The notes under the pieces are model-generated. The model worked only from the letters and a program-made list of their open reading frames with translations. It was not told the DNA's origin and ran no database searches. Shown here piece by piece: positions 51,162-61,000 of a stretch of 64,000 nucleotides of DNA. A program made the position numbers and the translations under genes. Within the stretch, counting starts at the first letter, position 1. The number at the start of each line of letters is the position of its first letter. Source of the stretch: a bacterium (GTDB lineage: Bacteria > SZUA-182 > DTGQ01); assembly GCA_040755755.1 (NCBI GenBank), contig JBFLZW010000022.1, positions 66,902 to 130,901 of the forward strand. The letters are read 5' to 3'.

Positions 51162-53154
51162 GTATCGGAGAATCACTCTCCAGTGGACTGTAGGCATTGT
51201 TGGTGCTCTGGTGACGATATTTTTCAGCTTTCAAACCGTCTGCGCTCTCAACGGACCCCATGCCTGGTGCGTACCCGATGACCCCTGCGGGGCCTGTCAT
51301 CTTCCTCACCATGCTGCCGATGACCTTCTCTGGGCGCGTACTCCGGGAGGAGAATTTACCGGAACCAAGCGGCTGTGCGGTACCTGTCACGGAACTCATC
51401 TCTTTGGGGCCAGGGATTACATTTTTATTGAGGAAGGAAATGATCATCCCATGGGAGCCAATGCTTCCCTTCAAGGGCCGGCAGTGACCCGGAAAGACTG
51501 GGCCGAATTCCCTCTGCGGATAAAGGAGGGGGGGGATGGGTTCTATTGCGGGAGCTGTCATAATCCTCACACCGATCCATTCGAGGGCGGCGATTACCTG
51601 CGGGAGTCCTCCCCGGGCACGATTCAGAATACCTCACAGAAACATTATGAATTCTGCATTCAATGCCATGCCCCCCTCATCCAGGGCAATGCTCGTGGAC
51701 ACGGAACCAGAGACGGCTGCTTTGACTGCCACACTCCGCATTATTCTCCCAATCGCGGAAAAAAAATTATCAGGACCGAAAGCACCGTTCTCTTCAAGGC
51801 AGTGCCCAACGTACCCGGTTTTTCCGATCCGGCGGCTGAATCGTATGCAGCCAGTTGCTATGGCTGCCATCGGGCACAGGGCGGGGGCGATGGATCATTC
51901 ATGGCCCCGTTCAATGGAGACGATTGTCAGATCAGATACGAACATCACCCTATGGGCACAGGCGCGGACGCTACACTCGATGGGCATCAGAAGACCGCGG
52001 CAGGCCCCCTCTCGCCGGAAGGAGAACTTTACTGCAAATCCTGCCATGATCCTCACAAGGGTACCAATGGAAAATACCTGAATCCCCAGGTCATCACCAG
52101 CTACGATCCGGCTCATCCCGGAGCCTTCTGTGTCGCCTGCCATTCTGATAAAGCGGTCAGTGATCTTGAGCCCACTTCAGGACGGGGGCATAATCAGGTC
52201 GGGCGTTCAACCGGCCAGCAGTCCCAGAATGAAAATGAGTGCCTTTTCTGCCACTCCATTCATCAATCAGCGGATGAACCAGCGGCTGTTTGCCAGACTG
52301 ATAGCGATATCGCAACCGAAGTGAATTCCTCAGTTTCGACCGATGTAATCATGCGGATTGTGCCGGTAAACCTGCAATGGGCTGATAAATTCCAGGACCA
52401 GGATACCCGTGATTATGAGGATGCCTGCTATGGCTGCCATGCGCGGTCTGAAATCGTTGGGTCAAAAGATGCTGATAACGATAAAAATTCCCTCCTCTTT
52501 GACAATGTGGACGAGCGGTACTTTTCACACCGGTTTAATGTCGTGCCGAGCAAAGTCATCAATACCCTGGATCCCTTTGAGGATGGGAAACCGGTTGTTT
52601 CCGATGGCAGAGAGAAGAAGTGCCAAAATGACTACGGGATCGAGAAGGATAAAATCTGGTGTGGAAGCTGTCACAATGTCCATAGGCAGGATTCCCCGCC
52701 TGTCCACTACTCGCAGGAATTTACCATCCGGCGCACAGCGTACCTTCGCAGGTCGAATGTGACCGAGGACTTTTCCGGCTCTGCACTGTGCATTGCCTGT
52801 CACACCAGTAAGCCGATATCTGCCGAGACCGAATCCTCCCATCCGGTCAACAGGCCGCTGAAACAGAAAGCGGTTCAATTCGGTGCTCATTTTCAGGGTT
52901 ATGTCACCGCCGGTTTCAGTGGAGGGATTGGAGGACAGACCTCAAACGACACGCTGGATGGAGATATCATCTGCCAGTCCTGCCACAGTGTCCATACAGC
53001 CGTGACCAGGCATGACGGGATCAGCCGGGCTGGAAAAGTGAATGCCGGAAAACTCCTGATCATTGATAATGCCATCGGCGGCAGGTTCATGAATCAGCCC
53101 GAGTACCAGTATGGCAGTGGATTATGCTTTAATTGCCATTATGGGATGAATTAA
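51109..53154 (+). CDS. Secreted 14-haem c-type cytochrome
   Basis: The 681-residue product has a long basic N-region and a signal helix (GIVGALVTIFFSFQTVCA). I count 14 CxxCH haem-binding motifs, from CGACH near residue 60 to CFNCH nine residues before the end, with many additional histidines as distal ligands. The paired motif style (CGSCHNPH, CKSCHDPH, CQSCHSVH) is typical of large deltaproteobacterial cytochromes. The start overlaps the NHL gene in another frame, implying coupled translation; an ATG three codons later is also possible. It is probably periplasmic or extracellular in electron transfer, with partner unknown. Confidence 0.92.
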   Translation: MWLMRRQKLFQYSTLQSRYRRITLQWTVGIVGALVTIFFSFQTVCALNGPHAWCVPDDPCGACHLPHHAADDLLWARTPGGEFTGTKRLCGTCHGTHLFGARDYIFIEEGNDHPMGANASLQGPAVTRKDWAEFPLRIKEGGDGFYCGSCHNPHTDPFEGGDYLRESSPGTIQNTSQKHYEFCIQCHAPLIQGNARGHGTRDGCFDCHTPHYSPNRGKKIIRTESTVLFKAVPNVPGFSDPAAESYAASCYGCHRAQGGGDGSFMAPFNGDDCQIRYEHHPMGTGADATLDGHQKTAAGPLSPEGELYCKSCHDPHKGTNGKYLNPQVITSYDPAHPGAFCVACHSDKAVSDLEPTSGRGHNQVGRSTGQQSQNENECLFCHSIHQSADEPAAVCQTDSDIATEVNSSVSTDVIMRIVPVNLQWADKFQDQDTRDYEDACYGCHARSEIVGSKDADNDKNSLLFDNVDERYFSHRFNVVPSKVINTLDPFEDGKPVVSDGREKKCQNDYGIEKDKIWCGSCHNVHRQDSPPVHYSQEFTIRRTAYLRRSNVTEDFSGSALCIACHTSKPISAETESSHPVNRPLKQKAVQFGAHFQGYVTAGFSGGIGGQTSNDTLDGDIICQSCHSVHTAVTRHDGISRAGKVNAGKLLIIDNAIGGRFMNQPEYQYGSGLCFNCHYGMN

Positions 53155-53827
53155 CGTAACTACCCAGGTTCAGAGGGGCAAAGGCAGCTCAACTTCCCGA
53201 ATAATTGGAAATTACCGATTGACTTGGGTTTATACCTTTGTTATATTATATCATATTTGTAAATATGCAACCCTATGTATTTTACGCTGAGTATACTTCT
53301 CTGAGACAAGAGATCGCCTCCCCGGCAGGATTATACAGTAGACGAATGCATTTTCTGATGGGCTGAAATGGCATTTCCTGTCATGGTAAATCGGAGAAAC
53401 AGCCGATATATGACAATACACTCGAAATCTTGTGAATACTCCTCTGATGTCGAAGGCGTTGACCACACCCCGGCAGTGAATAATAAGTTCGCATTTTCTT
53501 TCATACTGTGTAATCGGATTCATAGTTGATATTTTCTATTCCTGTTTGCCGGAATAACCTTGAGAATTTCAGGGAAGGGCTCCTGGTTTTTGTTCAGGCC
53601 AGTTACCTTCACCAGCAAAAAATCTCGGGATACCAGCCAGGTATGGGGGAGTCGTGGTATTTATTTTGCATCCTTTAATGATGCACTATGTCGGAGCGGT
53701 TTTTGAGGAGCGGGGTTTTTCGGAGTTTTTTCCCGGGCTGACTGAATAACCTGGCGCGAGTTGAGTAGCGGTGCATGCGGAGAAAATAGATGACGGCACA
53801 ATTCAAACTTGGAGGGGGATAAGATTT
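53155..53827. other. Intergenic regulatory region before the second NHL gene
   Basis: This 673-bp gap is AT-rich and has no supported gene; a 90-codon minus-strand frame at 53251-53523 has no family or ribosome-site support. It contains the sigma-54-like element at 53655-53671 and an adjoining inverted repeat (tgcatc ... gatgca, 53667-53685). Confidence 0.5.
53655..53671 (+). promoter_or_regulatory. Possible second sigma-54 promoter
   Basis: tggtatttattttgcat has GG and GC ten bases apart and a good -12 half (TTGCAT), but the -24 half is only TGG. The predicted start near 53681 would leave a leader of about 147 bases. A short palindrome overlaps the start site. Confidence 0.45.
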
Positions 53828-54913
53828 ATGAAGCGGTTTTCATCCAGTTTATGGATTTTTTTCCTGATCAATCTGCTGGTCCAGTTTTTTCTTGTTTCAC
53901 CGCCGGCCTTTTTCAAAGCTGAAGCCAAAGAGACCACGGCAGGTAACAAGGCAGGCAGACAGAAGGCCGGGGACCGGAAAGATGCTCAGGCTGAAGACGA
54001 TCAGGAGCAGAAGGTTGAAAACAGGTCGGTTAAACTTGTCGGCACCCTGGGTGAATCCCGGACTGTCGAGATGAAGGGAGGCCAGGATGGTATCGCGGTA
54101 CATCTGGCCCAGAATTCGAAGGGTGATCTTTATGTAGTAAAAAATATACCCTCCGAGATAGCGGTTTACAGCAGGGATGGCAAGTTTTTATTCAAATTCG
54201 GCAAGGAAGGCAGTGGTCCGGGTCAGTTCCTCCAGCCGTTCAGCGTCGCCATTGATAGTCAGGATAAAGTATACATCTGTGATGTCAAGCGGGAGAAGAT
54301 ACTGGTTTTTTCCTTTGCCGGTGAATTTGTGGAAGAATTTTCCTCCAAGTCGGCTCTGACCGCAGATGACAAATATCAGAATGCCGCTCCGGGTTGCATT
54401 GCCATTGATAAGAAAAGCAATCGGCTCTATGTCAGTGATGCCTCGAATGGCCATATCTGGATTTATGATCTGCATGGCAAGTTTTTGCAGTATTTTAAAG
54501 GCAAGGAACAAGGCATGTTTTGCACTCCCGGAGTTGTCTGCTTCGATCAGCAGAACCGGATATTTGTGCCGGAAGGTATGTGCGACCGGGTTCGGGTTTT
54601 TAAGCAGGACGGAACAGAGCTTTTTCAGATCGGCGGGCAAAGCGGGGAACTGGCCGGTCAGTTTTCCCGTTTGACGGGAGTGGCTGTTGACAGTAAAGGC
54701 CGGGCTTATGTAAGCGACCTCCTTCTGAAATGTGTTCAGGTATTCAGCCCTGAAGGGAAATTTGTCGGTGCAATCAAGTGGATGGACAGCAAAGAGGGTA
54801 AGACCTATTTCACCATGCCAACGGGAATCTTTATCGGGAATGACGGCTCGATTTTGGTTACTGATCAGGAGGTCAATAAGATTTATATAGTCAAGGATGG
54901 AAATCAAAAATAA
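53828..54913 (+). CDS. Secreted NHL-repeat beta-propeller (cytochrome partner 2)
   Basis: The product is 361 residues from the ATG at 53828, which has GGAGGGG nine bases upstream. A signal segment (WIFFLINLLVQFFLV) leads to a charged Lys/Glu/Asp linker (residues 35-70), then NHL blades: AVYSRDGKFLFKFGKEG, SVAIDSQDKVYICDV, IAIDKKSNRLYVSDASNGH, VCFDQQNRIFVPEGM, GVAVDSKGRAYVSDL and GIFIGNDGSILVTD. It is related to the propeller at 50169-51161 and likewise precedes a multihaem cytochrome, so the pair looks duplicated as a module. Confidence 0.85.
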   Translation: MKRFSSSLWIFFLINLLVQFFLVSPPAFFKAEAKETTAGNKAGRQKAGDRKDAQAEDDQEQKVENRSVKLVGTLGESRTVEMKGGQDGIAVHLAQNSKGDLYVVKNIPSEIAVYSRDGKFLFKFGKEGSGPGQFLQPFSVAIDSQDKVYICDVKREKILVFSFAGEFVEEFSSKSALTADDKYQNAAPGCIAIDKKSNRLYVSDASNGHIWIYDLHGKFLQYFKGKEQGMFCTPGVVCFDQQNRIFVPEGMCDRVRVFKQDGTELFQIGGQSGELAGQFSRLTGVAVDSKGRAYVSDLLLKCVQVFSPEGKFVGAIKWMDSKEGKTYFTMPTGIFIGNDGSILVTDQEVNKIYIVKDGNQK

Positions 54914-55118
54914 TCATGTCTATCAGTCAATAAACAGCTTATTGAAAAAGGGAAGGAGTGGACAATGATGACGTAGCCGGTGATTGAATGGAGAGATTCG
55001 ATTTTGAGAGTTTGGGAAGGTTGTTATTATCCGGAATTGAGAGGGTTTAAAATTTAAGATGCTGAACCGTATTAAAATGGTTGGGAGAGAGTGCTTATGG
55101 AAGAGAGGGGATCGAACA

Positions 55119-57386
55119 ATGAATAAAAAGCTAAAAACGATACTGTCTTTTCTCGGAATCTGTCTGTTTATCCTTTTCTGCTGTTCCCCTGGAGCTTACG
55201 CGGTTGACGGATCAAGGCAAACACCGTATAACGGGCATTTGTGCGTGGTATCTGGATCGAACAAGCAGGTTTGCGCCAATTGTCATATCCCCCACGCAGG
55301 AAAGGGAGCAAGAATCTGGGCCAGGAGTGAGGTTCAGGGCAAGGAGGCAACGGTAAAGACCCTGTGCGCCAGTTGCCACTATCAGGGAAATAAAGATTTT
55401 CCCCAGGTTGAATCCGGGCTGCGCATGAAGGGAAACGGCCAATATGGAGGCAAGTTCGCTGATTTGAATAATAAAAATGGAAACGTTTTTTCGGGAGGCA
55501 GCGCCAACCATGTCATGGGGCCACAATTCCAGCCCAACAGGGATGGAGGCACAAGCTATCTCAGCAGCACTGAGGGAGATGGAGGCAGAGAGGCTGAGGT
55601 CGTCGGTTTCCCCTTCTCAAAAACCGAGGGCTTTTATTGCGGCTCCTGCCATAACCCCCACCAGCAGCCAAATAATGATGAATCAGGACATGGAGATTAC
55701 CTGCGGCTTAACTCGAAAACCGGCAGTGCAGGTGAAACCCACGACCGCAGGGCATTCTGCCGTCAGTGCCATCCGAAGGAAGGTAATATCAAGGGCACGG
55801 ATGGAAAGTCGGTGGTCCATGTCCACGCGGGTGACGAAGGTGATCCTCAGTGCGAAGCCTGCCACCGCCCCCATGATGGATTCCACGATGCTGATCATCC
55901 AGAAAATGATGCCATGATATTTCTCGATCGTCTGGACCCCCTGGGAATCTGGACCTACGGAACAGAAAACTCGGGGTTCCAGCAATCTCTGGGGAGAAAT
56001 GCCGGGGCTCTCGGTGTGAAATATGAATCGCAGAATTGTACTTCATGCCATCTTTCAACGACTACCTGGCCCAATGCTCCGAAATTGGATAAAACCCGTG
56101 CTCATCACCCCATGGGTCAACGATGGGCACAGACCTCCTGCGGTGTTTCGGGATGTCATGAAGGCAAGGTTCCAGGAAATGGGCTCCTTTTTAAATTGGA
56201 AGGTTCCACTGCAGATGGAAAATCCGCCCCCTTTGATCAGCAGATTTTTGGCTGTACCTCATGCCATGCATCCCATACTACCGAGATAGAGGGCAATCCA
56301 AGCTTCCTGCGGTTTGCCTCTTTCAAAGATGACGATACTGCCCTGTGCGAATATTGCCACAACGATCCCAAGCATCCCAAAAGCCGGAAAATGCTTGAAG
56401 CCAATGGCGGACTTCATTTTAAAACCAGGAACGATACCAAGAACCGGGTTGAACGGACCTTCAAGGCCACGAGTGTCCGTCCGGAGAAGAAGGTTAAATG
56501 CGGCGGCTGCATGTTCTGCCATTTCATTCACTCGAACGACAAGGATGATCCCAGAGCTGGTGTATCTCCGCTCCGGGCTGATATCGATGCCATGATGAGA
56601 GTCCCTGCCGTAAAACTGGATTGGGGATCTCAGGGAGATACCACCCTGAAAGCCGATCCACTCGACCGATATGAAGCCATGTGCTATGGCTGCCATAGTA
56701 ATTCCACCATTGTCGGCAGCTACGAGAAGAACGGATCGCTCCTGAACCCGACGGCGCGCCAGAGCCATCGGTTTGCCTGCAAACCGGTCAGTCCCAATAC
56801 CCGTGAGAACATCATTTCCGCGGGGGGCGTCGGTGTTCCGAAATTCCTGAAGGCCGACGGCAAGGCGGGTTCGGCAGGCGGGGTCATGGATGATTATGGC
56901 ACGGTCGAGGGACAGATCTTCTGCGGTACCTGCCATGATGTCCATATTAATACCAAACCGCCGTATCTGTATCGCCTGACCGAGGACGACCATAAATCGC
57001 CGTTCGAGGCCAATGGCTACTGCGAACAGTGCCATTGCACGGCCACGAATCCTGACCCGATGGCCCAGGGGACGACTCACCCGGTTGGAGCCGACAAGAA
57101 ACCCAATGGCCGCAATACCTGCACGGCATTTCCCAAGCAATTTTTCGGCGGCAAGAGCGGTTCCCCGCTGGGTGTTACTGCCGGGAACAATACCGCCACG
57201 GATGGTGTATTGTGCCTGACCTGCCACAACACCCATGCAGCCGCAACCGCCTGGGATGGAACCATTGCCGGAGAGACTCGTCCAGCCGCTGGACAAAAAG
57301 GCAAGCATGGCCAACTGCTCGTTCAGGATAACTACTCGGCGGCACCAGGCAGCAATATGTGCAGCGCCTGTCATGATCAATTCTAA
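55119..57386 (+). CDS. Secreted 15-haem c-type cytochrome (14 CxxCH + 1 CX4CH)
   Basis: The product is 755 residues from the ATG at 55119 (GAGGGG eight bases upstream); the frame is open further up without a site. A classic signal peptide ends near AYAVD. I count 14 CxxCH motifs plus one CGVSGCH (CX4CH), which can also bind covalent haem. One motif is embedded in the cysteine-rich string KCGGCMFCHFIHS. It shares motif style and the C-terminal pattern (CLTCHNTHAA ... GQLLVQDN ... CSACH) with the 14-haem protein, so the two are homologous but diverged. It is the last gene before the terminator at 57469. Confidence 0.93.
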   Translation: MNKKLKTILSFLGICLFILFCCSPGAYAVDGSRQTPYNGHLCVVSGSNKQVCANCHIPHAGKGARIWARSEVQGKEATVKTLCASCHYQGNKDFPQVESGLRMKGNGQYGGKFADLNNKNGNVFSGGSANHVMGPQFQPNRDGGTSYLSSTEGDGGREAEVVGFPFSKTEGFYCGSCHNPHQQPNNDESGHGDYLRLNSKTGSAGETHDRRAFCRQCHPKEGNIKGTDGKSVVHVHAGDEGDPQCEACHRPHDGFHDADHPENDAMIFLDRLDPLGIWTYGTENSGFQQSLGRNAGALGVKYESQNCTSCHLSTTTWPNAPKLDKTRAHHPMGQRWAQTSCGVSGCHEGKVPGNGLLFKLEGSTADGKSAPFDQQIFGCTSCHASHTTEIEGNPSFLRFASFKDDDTALCEYCHNDPKHPKSRKMLEANGGLHFKTRNDTKNRVERTFKATSVRPEKKVKCGGCMFCHFIHSNDKDDPRAGVSPLRADIDAMMRVPAVKLDWGSQGDTTLKADPLDRYEAMCYGCHSNSTIVGSYEKNGSLLNPTARQSHRFACKPVSPNTRENIISAGGVGVPKFLKADGKAGSAGGVMDDYGTVEGQIFCGTCHDVHINTKPPYLYRLTEDDHKSPFEANGYCEQCHCTATNPDPMAQGTTHPVGADKKPNGRNTCTAFPKQFFGGKSGSPLGVTAGNNTATDGVLCLTCHNTHAAATAWDGTIAGETRPAAGQKGKHGQLLVQDNYSAAPGSNMCSACHDQF

Positions 57387-58000
57387 GTCGAAAGCTTGGG
57401 CTGATGTTGAGCTGGAGCTGTAGTTGAAGGCACCCGTCAAAGGGCCTTGATTCTGAGAATTACACTATCCCTGGGGTTTCTGATGGTAAGGAAACCCCAG
57501 GGTGTTTTTGAGACTCCAATCTCTTGCCGAAACGCAACCACATAAATACCCCAGATCCAGAGAAAATTCTCCGCTAGTTTCTTCTTGCCAGTGGTCCATA
57601 GTAAGAAACGCCAGTTTGCCCAGCGGCTGAAACACGCCGCAGAAAAAAATAGCAATTTTTATATAATTAAGCTAAGATAATAAACAAAAGTTTTTCCACG
57701 AAAAGGCAAAATATAGTCGCTCATGTTGAGATACATGGCACAACATCCGGTGACCCGCAGTAAGGATGGGGAGAAATACAACACTGCCATGTCGTCTTTC
57801 CCATAAGAGCGAAGATAGTAGCTTATATGGTTCAGATGAGGATGGTTTTACCCTATGGCCCCTGTTTACCGCGCTGGGTATTTGGTTAACATCATCGTGT
57901 ATTAAGGGCAGGAGGGGGGGCTTTGAAAAAGGAAAAGTTGGTTGATGGTTAATAAATACAGGCAAGAACAGCAAAACAAAGGCAAACGGGAGGAATTACC
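57387..58000. other. Intergenic region after the cytochrome island
   Basis: This 614-bp gap holds the intrinsic terminator at 57469-57510 and then about 480 bp of AT-rich DNA without a supported gene. GGAGG lies just ahead of the next start at 58001. Minus-strand frames of 72 and 100 codons here have no support. Confidence 0.5.
57469..57510 (+). terminator. Rho-independent terminator of the cytochrome island
   Basis: ccctggggtttc and gaaaccccaggg form a perfect 12-bp stem with a ten-base loop, followed by tgttttt. It lies 83 bp past the second cytochrome's stop codon. Confidence 0.88.
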
Positions 58001-61000
58001 ATGAAAGTCAGGTTATCGAAGAACACTGTGTGCTTCATTATATCAACAATCTTGTGTACTTTTCTGCTGAAAGGTCCGGTAGCCAGGGCCCAGGTCGCTG
58101 GCCCCGGTCCGTATGTATGGATAGATGTGTCCTCAAAATCCGGCAGGGAAAACCTGACTCTTGGGGATGATGATTTTCGAACTGTGGACCTGGAAAGTAT
58201 CGGGTTTCATTTCTCTTTTTTGGGAGAGCCGCTGACTCAGCTTAAGATTTCTTCCAATGGATATCTCACCTTTGGCAATAACGATGCTGCCAAGTGGAGC
58301 AATGAGCCCCTGGCTGATTCGGCTGATCCGAATAAAGCCTATACGGGAAATCCCGGTGATATTATTGCTCCCCTGTGGGCTGATCTCGATCCCGCAACTG
58401 GGGGGGCAGTCTATTACCTTGTTGACAGGGTGAGTAAACCTGCCCGGCTTATTGTCGAGTGGCATGATATTCCCATGCGCCACTATACCGGCGAGATTGC
58501 CTCGGACACCGTTACCTTTGAGGTGATCCTGTATGAGGAAAGTAATGAAATTGTATTTCAGTACAAGGATGTTATAACAGGAAGCGACCGTTCAACCCGC
58601 GGGGCCTGTGCTACAATCGGCCTCAAGTATCACAACCAGACAGTCAGACAGTATTCGTACAATACCAGGAATGCACTCAGCAATGGGATGGCTGTCTCCT
58701 TTAACCAGGCAGCGCGATTTGTACCCCAGGTCTACCAGGGGACAACAGGCTCAACTCCCGGCGGGAGTACCGAGCCCGGCAGCGGGACTACGCCTGGCAG
58801 TGGGACTGCACCCGGCAGTAGCACAATACCCAGTGGGAGCACTGAACCTGGCAGTGGCTCAATAGCCGGCAGCAGCGCTCCCCCCGGCAGCAGCCCCCCC
58901 CCTGCTGCCAGTACCATTCCTGTTGCCGATACCACCCCTGCCAGCGGCCAGAATTGTGAGCCGATTATCGAAGCTATCAATCCACCCCCCAATTCCACGA
59001 ATATTTCGGTCAACCCGAAGATTACCCTGAATATCAGGGCCCTGTGTGGCGGGCTCGACCGGAATTCCATCCGCCTTTTTGTCGATGGACGCAATGTCAC
59101 CAGTGCAGCCACCATCGCCGATACTTCACAGGGGCTCACCCTGAGCTACCGGCCCAATACACCCCTTGCGTGCTCGACCATTATCCCGGTCAGGGTCGAG
59201 GCAAGCGATCAGTCCGGTCATTCGGCAACCCGCAGCTATTTCCTCTACAGCGAGGATTCCTGCAAGCCATATCTGACAAGCAGTAATCCTCCTGACCAGT
59301 CCTGTGTACCGGCCAATGCCACCTTTACCTATGGTATCGGCGATCTTGGATCAGGCGTGGACATTGGCTCCGTGCACCTGACAGTAAACGGAAGTGATGT
59401 TACCGCAAAGGCAAGCATCACTGCAACAGATGAGCAGGGATGCCTCATTTCCTACACTTCCGCTGCACCGTTTGAAAAGAATCAGCGGGTTTCAGTCAGG
59501 ATAACAGCCAGTGATTATGCTGTGCCCCCCAATAGCATGGAGGCTGTTTTTGAGTATATGACCTGCTATCAGGGATGGACTTATTTTTGGCTCGACAGAC
59601 CGGTCTCCGATCTTGCCCTGGATAAGAAAGGCATTCTCTGGGCAGCAACCCTCGGAGCCGGACTGTTCAAGTATTCTCCCAAAGCTGACGGGGACCCGCT
59701 GAAGCCGGTTTATTGGACCGACTACCATCCCGTTACGGGTCTGCCCGGCGATTGGATCACCTGCCTGGCTGGAGATAAGCAAGGGAATCTCTGGCTCTGC
59801 GCTCAACCGGACAATGATACGGGAGGGGGCGTGGTCAAGTTCGATCCGGACAAGGGTACCGTAGTCAAGTTTTTTCCGAAGGGGCAAAACGGGCTGCCCG
59901 ATGATCCGATCCATGATCTTGCGATCGACCCCAATGACGGTGTCTGGGTAGCGACCCAGAATCACGGCGTTTTCCGTTTGTACAACCAGCAGTGGAAGCT
60001 CATGTTTGATACCAGTCGCGGCCTGACTGATAACTGGGTCAAGGCCATAGCCCCGGATGATGCAGGCAATATCTGGCTGGCTACGGAATTCGGCGACATC
60101 TTTAAATTCAATTCAGCCAACCAGCTCATTTACAGCTCGAACCTTGACAGCTCGTTCTCCGTTTTCAATGCCTATGGTATCAATATCAACTCACTTTTCT
60201 TCGACCCTGTGGAAGATACTCTCTGGGTAGCTACAGGAGATGGAGCATATCATTATCGTGCCGATCGTGCGGTCCGGTGGTCCAAAGTAACCGGCCTGGC
60301 AAGCAAGGGCGTAAACGCGATTTTTCCGGTGACCCGGAGTGATTATCCCGGTGAAAAGTACTGGTTTGCTGCCGATGGCGGCATTTTTGCCACCACTGAC
60401 TGGAAAGCCTGGAAGAGTTATACTGCCCAGATGAATCCATATTCTTCTCCTGATGATCAGATACGGTGCATTCAGCAGGATGCCAGCGGCAATTTGTGGT
60501 TCGGTACGGACAGTGGAGTCAGCAGGCTGGATATTACTCCGCCGGTGGTGAAGAGTATTACGCCCAATCCCGATGCCACTGAGGTCAGTTTATCGCAGGA
60601 TATAACTATTACCTTCAGTGAGCCTATGGATTTTGCCTCCCTGCTGGAGAATATTACGATTACGCCGGATGACCCGAACTTTACAGTCAAACCATCGCCG
60701 GACCTGACCTCGATCACTTTTCAGGCCCCCAAATCAAAGCTGGCCCCAAAGACCACCTACCAGATCAGCATTGACCAGGGCGTCATGGATCTTTCCGGAA
60801 ATCAGCTCAGCTCGGCAAGAAGCAGCTCTTTCGTGACCCAACAGCAGGCCAGTACGACGACAAATACCAGCCAAACTACTTCTTATTCTTATGGAATTTG
60901 GCCGTTGTACACGTCGAACTGGCTGGCATTATTAAATCCAGACTGGTGGTCATCCTATAGCTCAAGCGGGTGGTCATCGTATGATCAGAATTCGTGGCCA

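Noticed and set aside
53251-53523. Minus-strand 90-codon frame in the gap before the second NHL gene
   Set aside because: There is no family resemblance, no ribosome site, and its composition looks like non-coding AT-rich DNA.
53155-53827. Possible c-di-GMP (GEMM) riboswitch before cytochrome genes, as in Geobacter
   Set aside because: I looked for the conserved GEMM blocks in this gap and in 49903-50168 and 57387-58000 and did not find them.
56259-57440. Minus-strand open frame of 393 codons opposite the 15-haem cytochrome
   Set aside because: The plus-strand frame has 15 haem motifs and a signal peptide, and the opposite frame has none of a gene's features.
57672-57974. Minus-strand 100-codon frame before the surface-protein gene
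   Set aside because: There is no motif, signal or ribosome site, and it lies in the presumed promoter region of the plus-strand gene.
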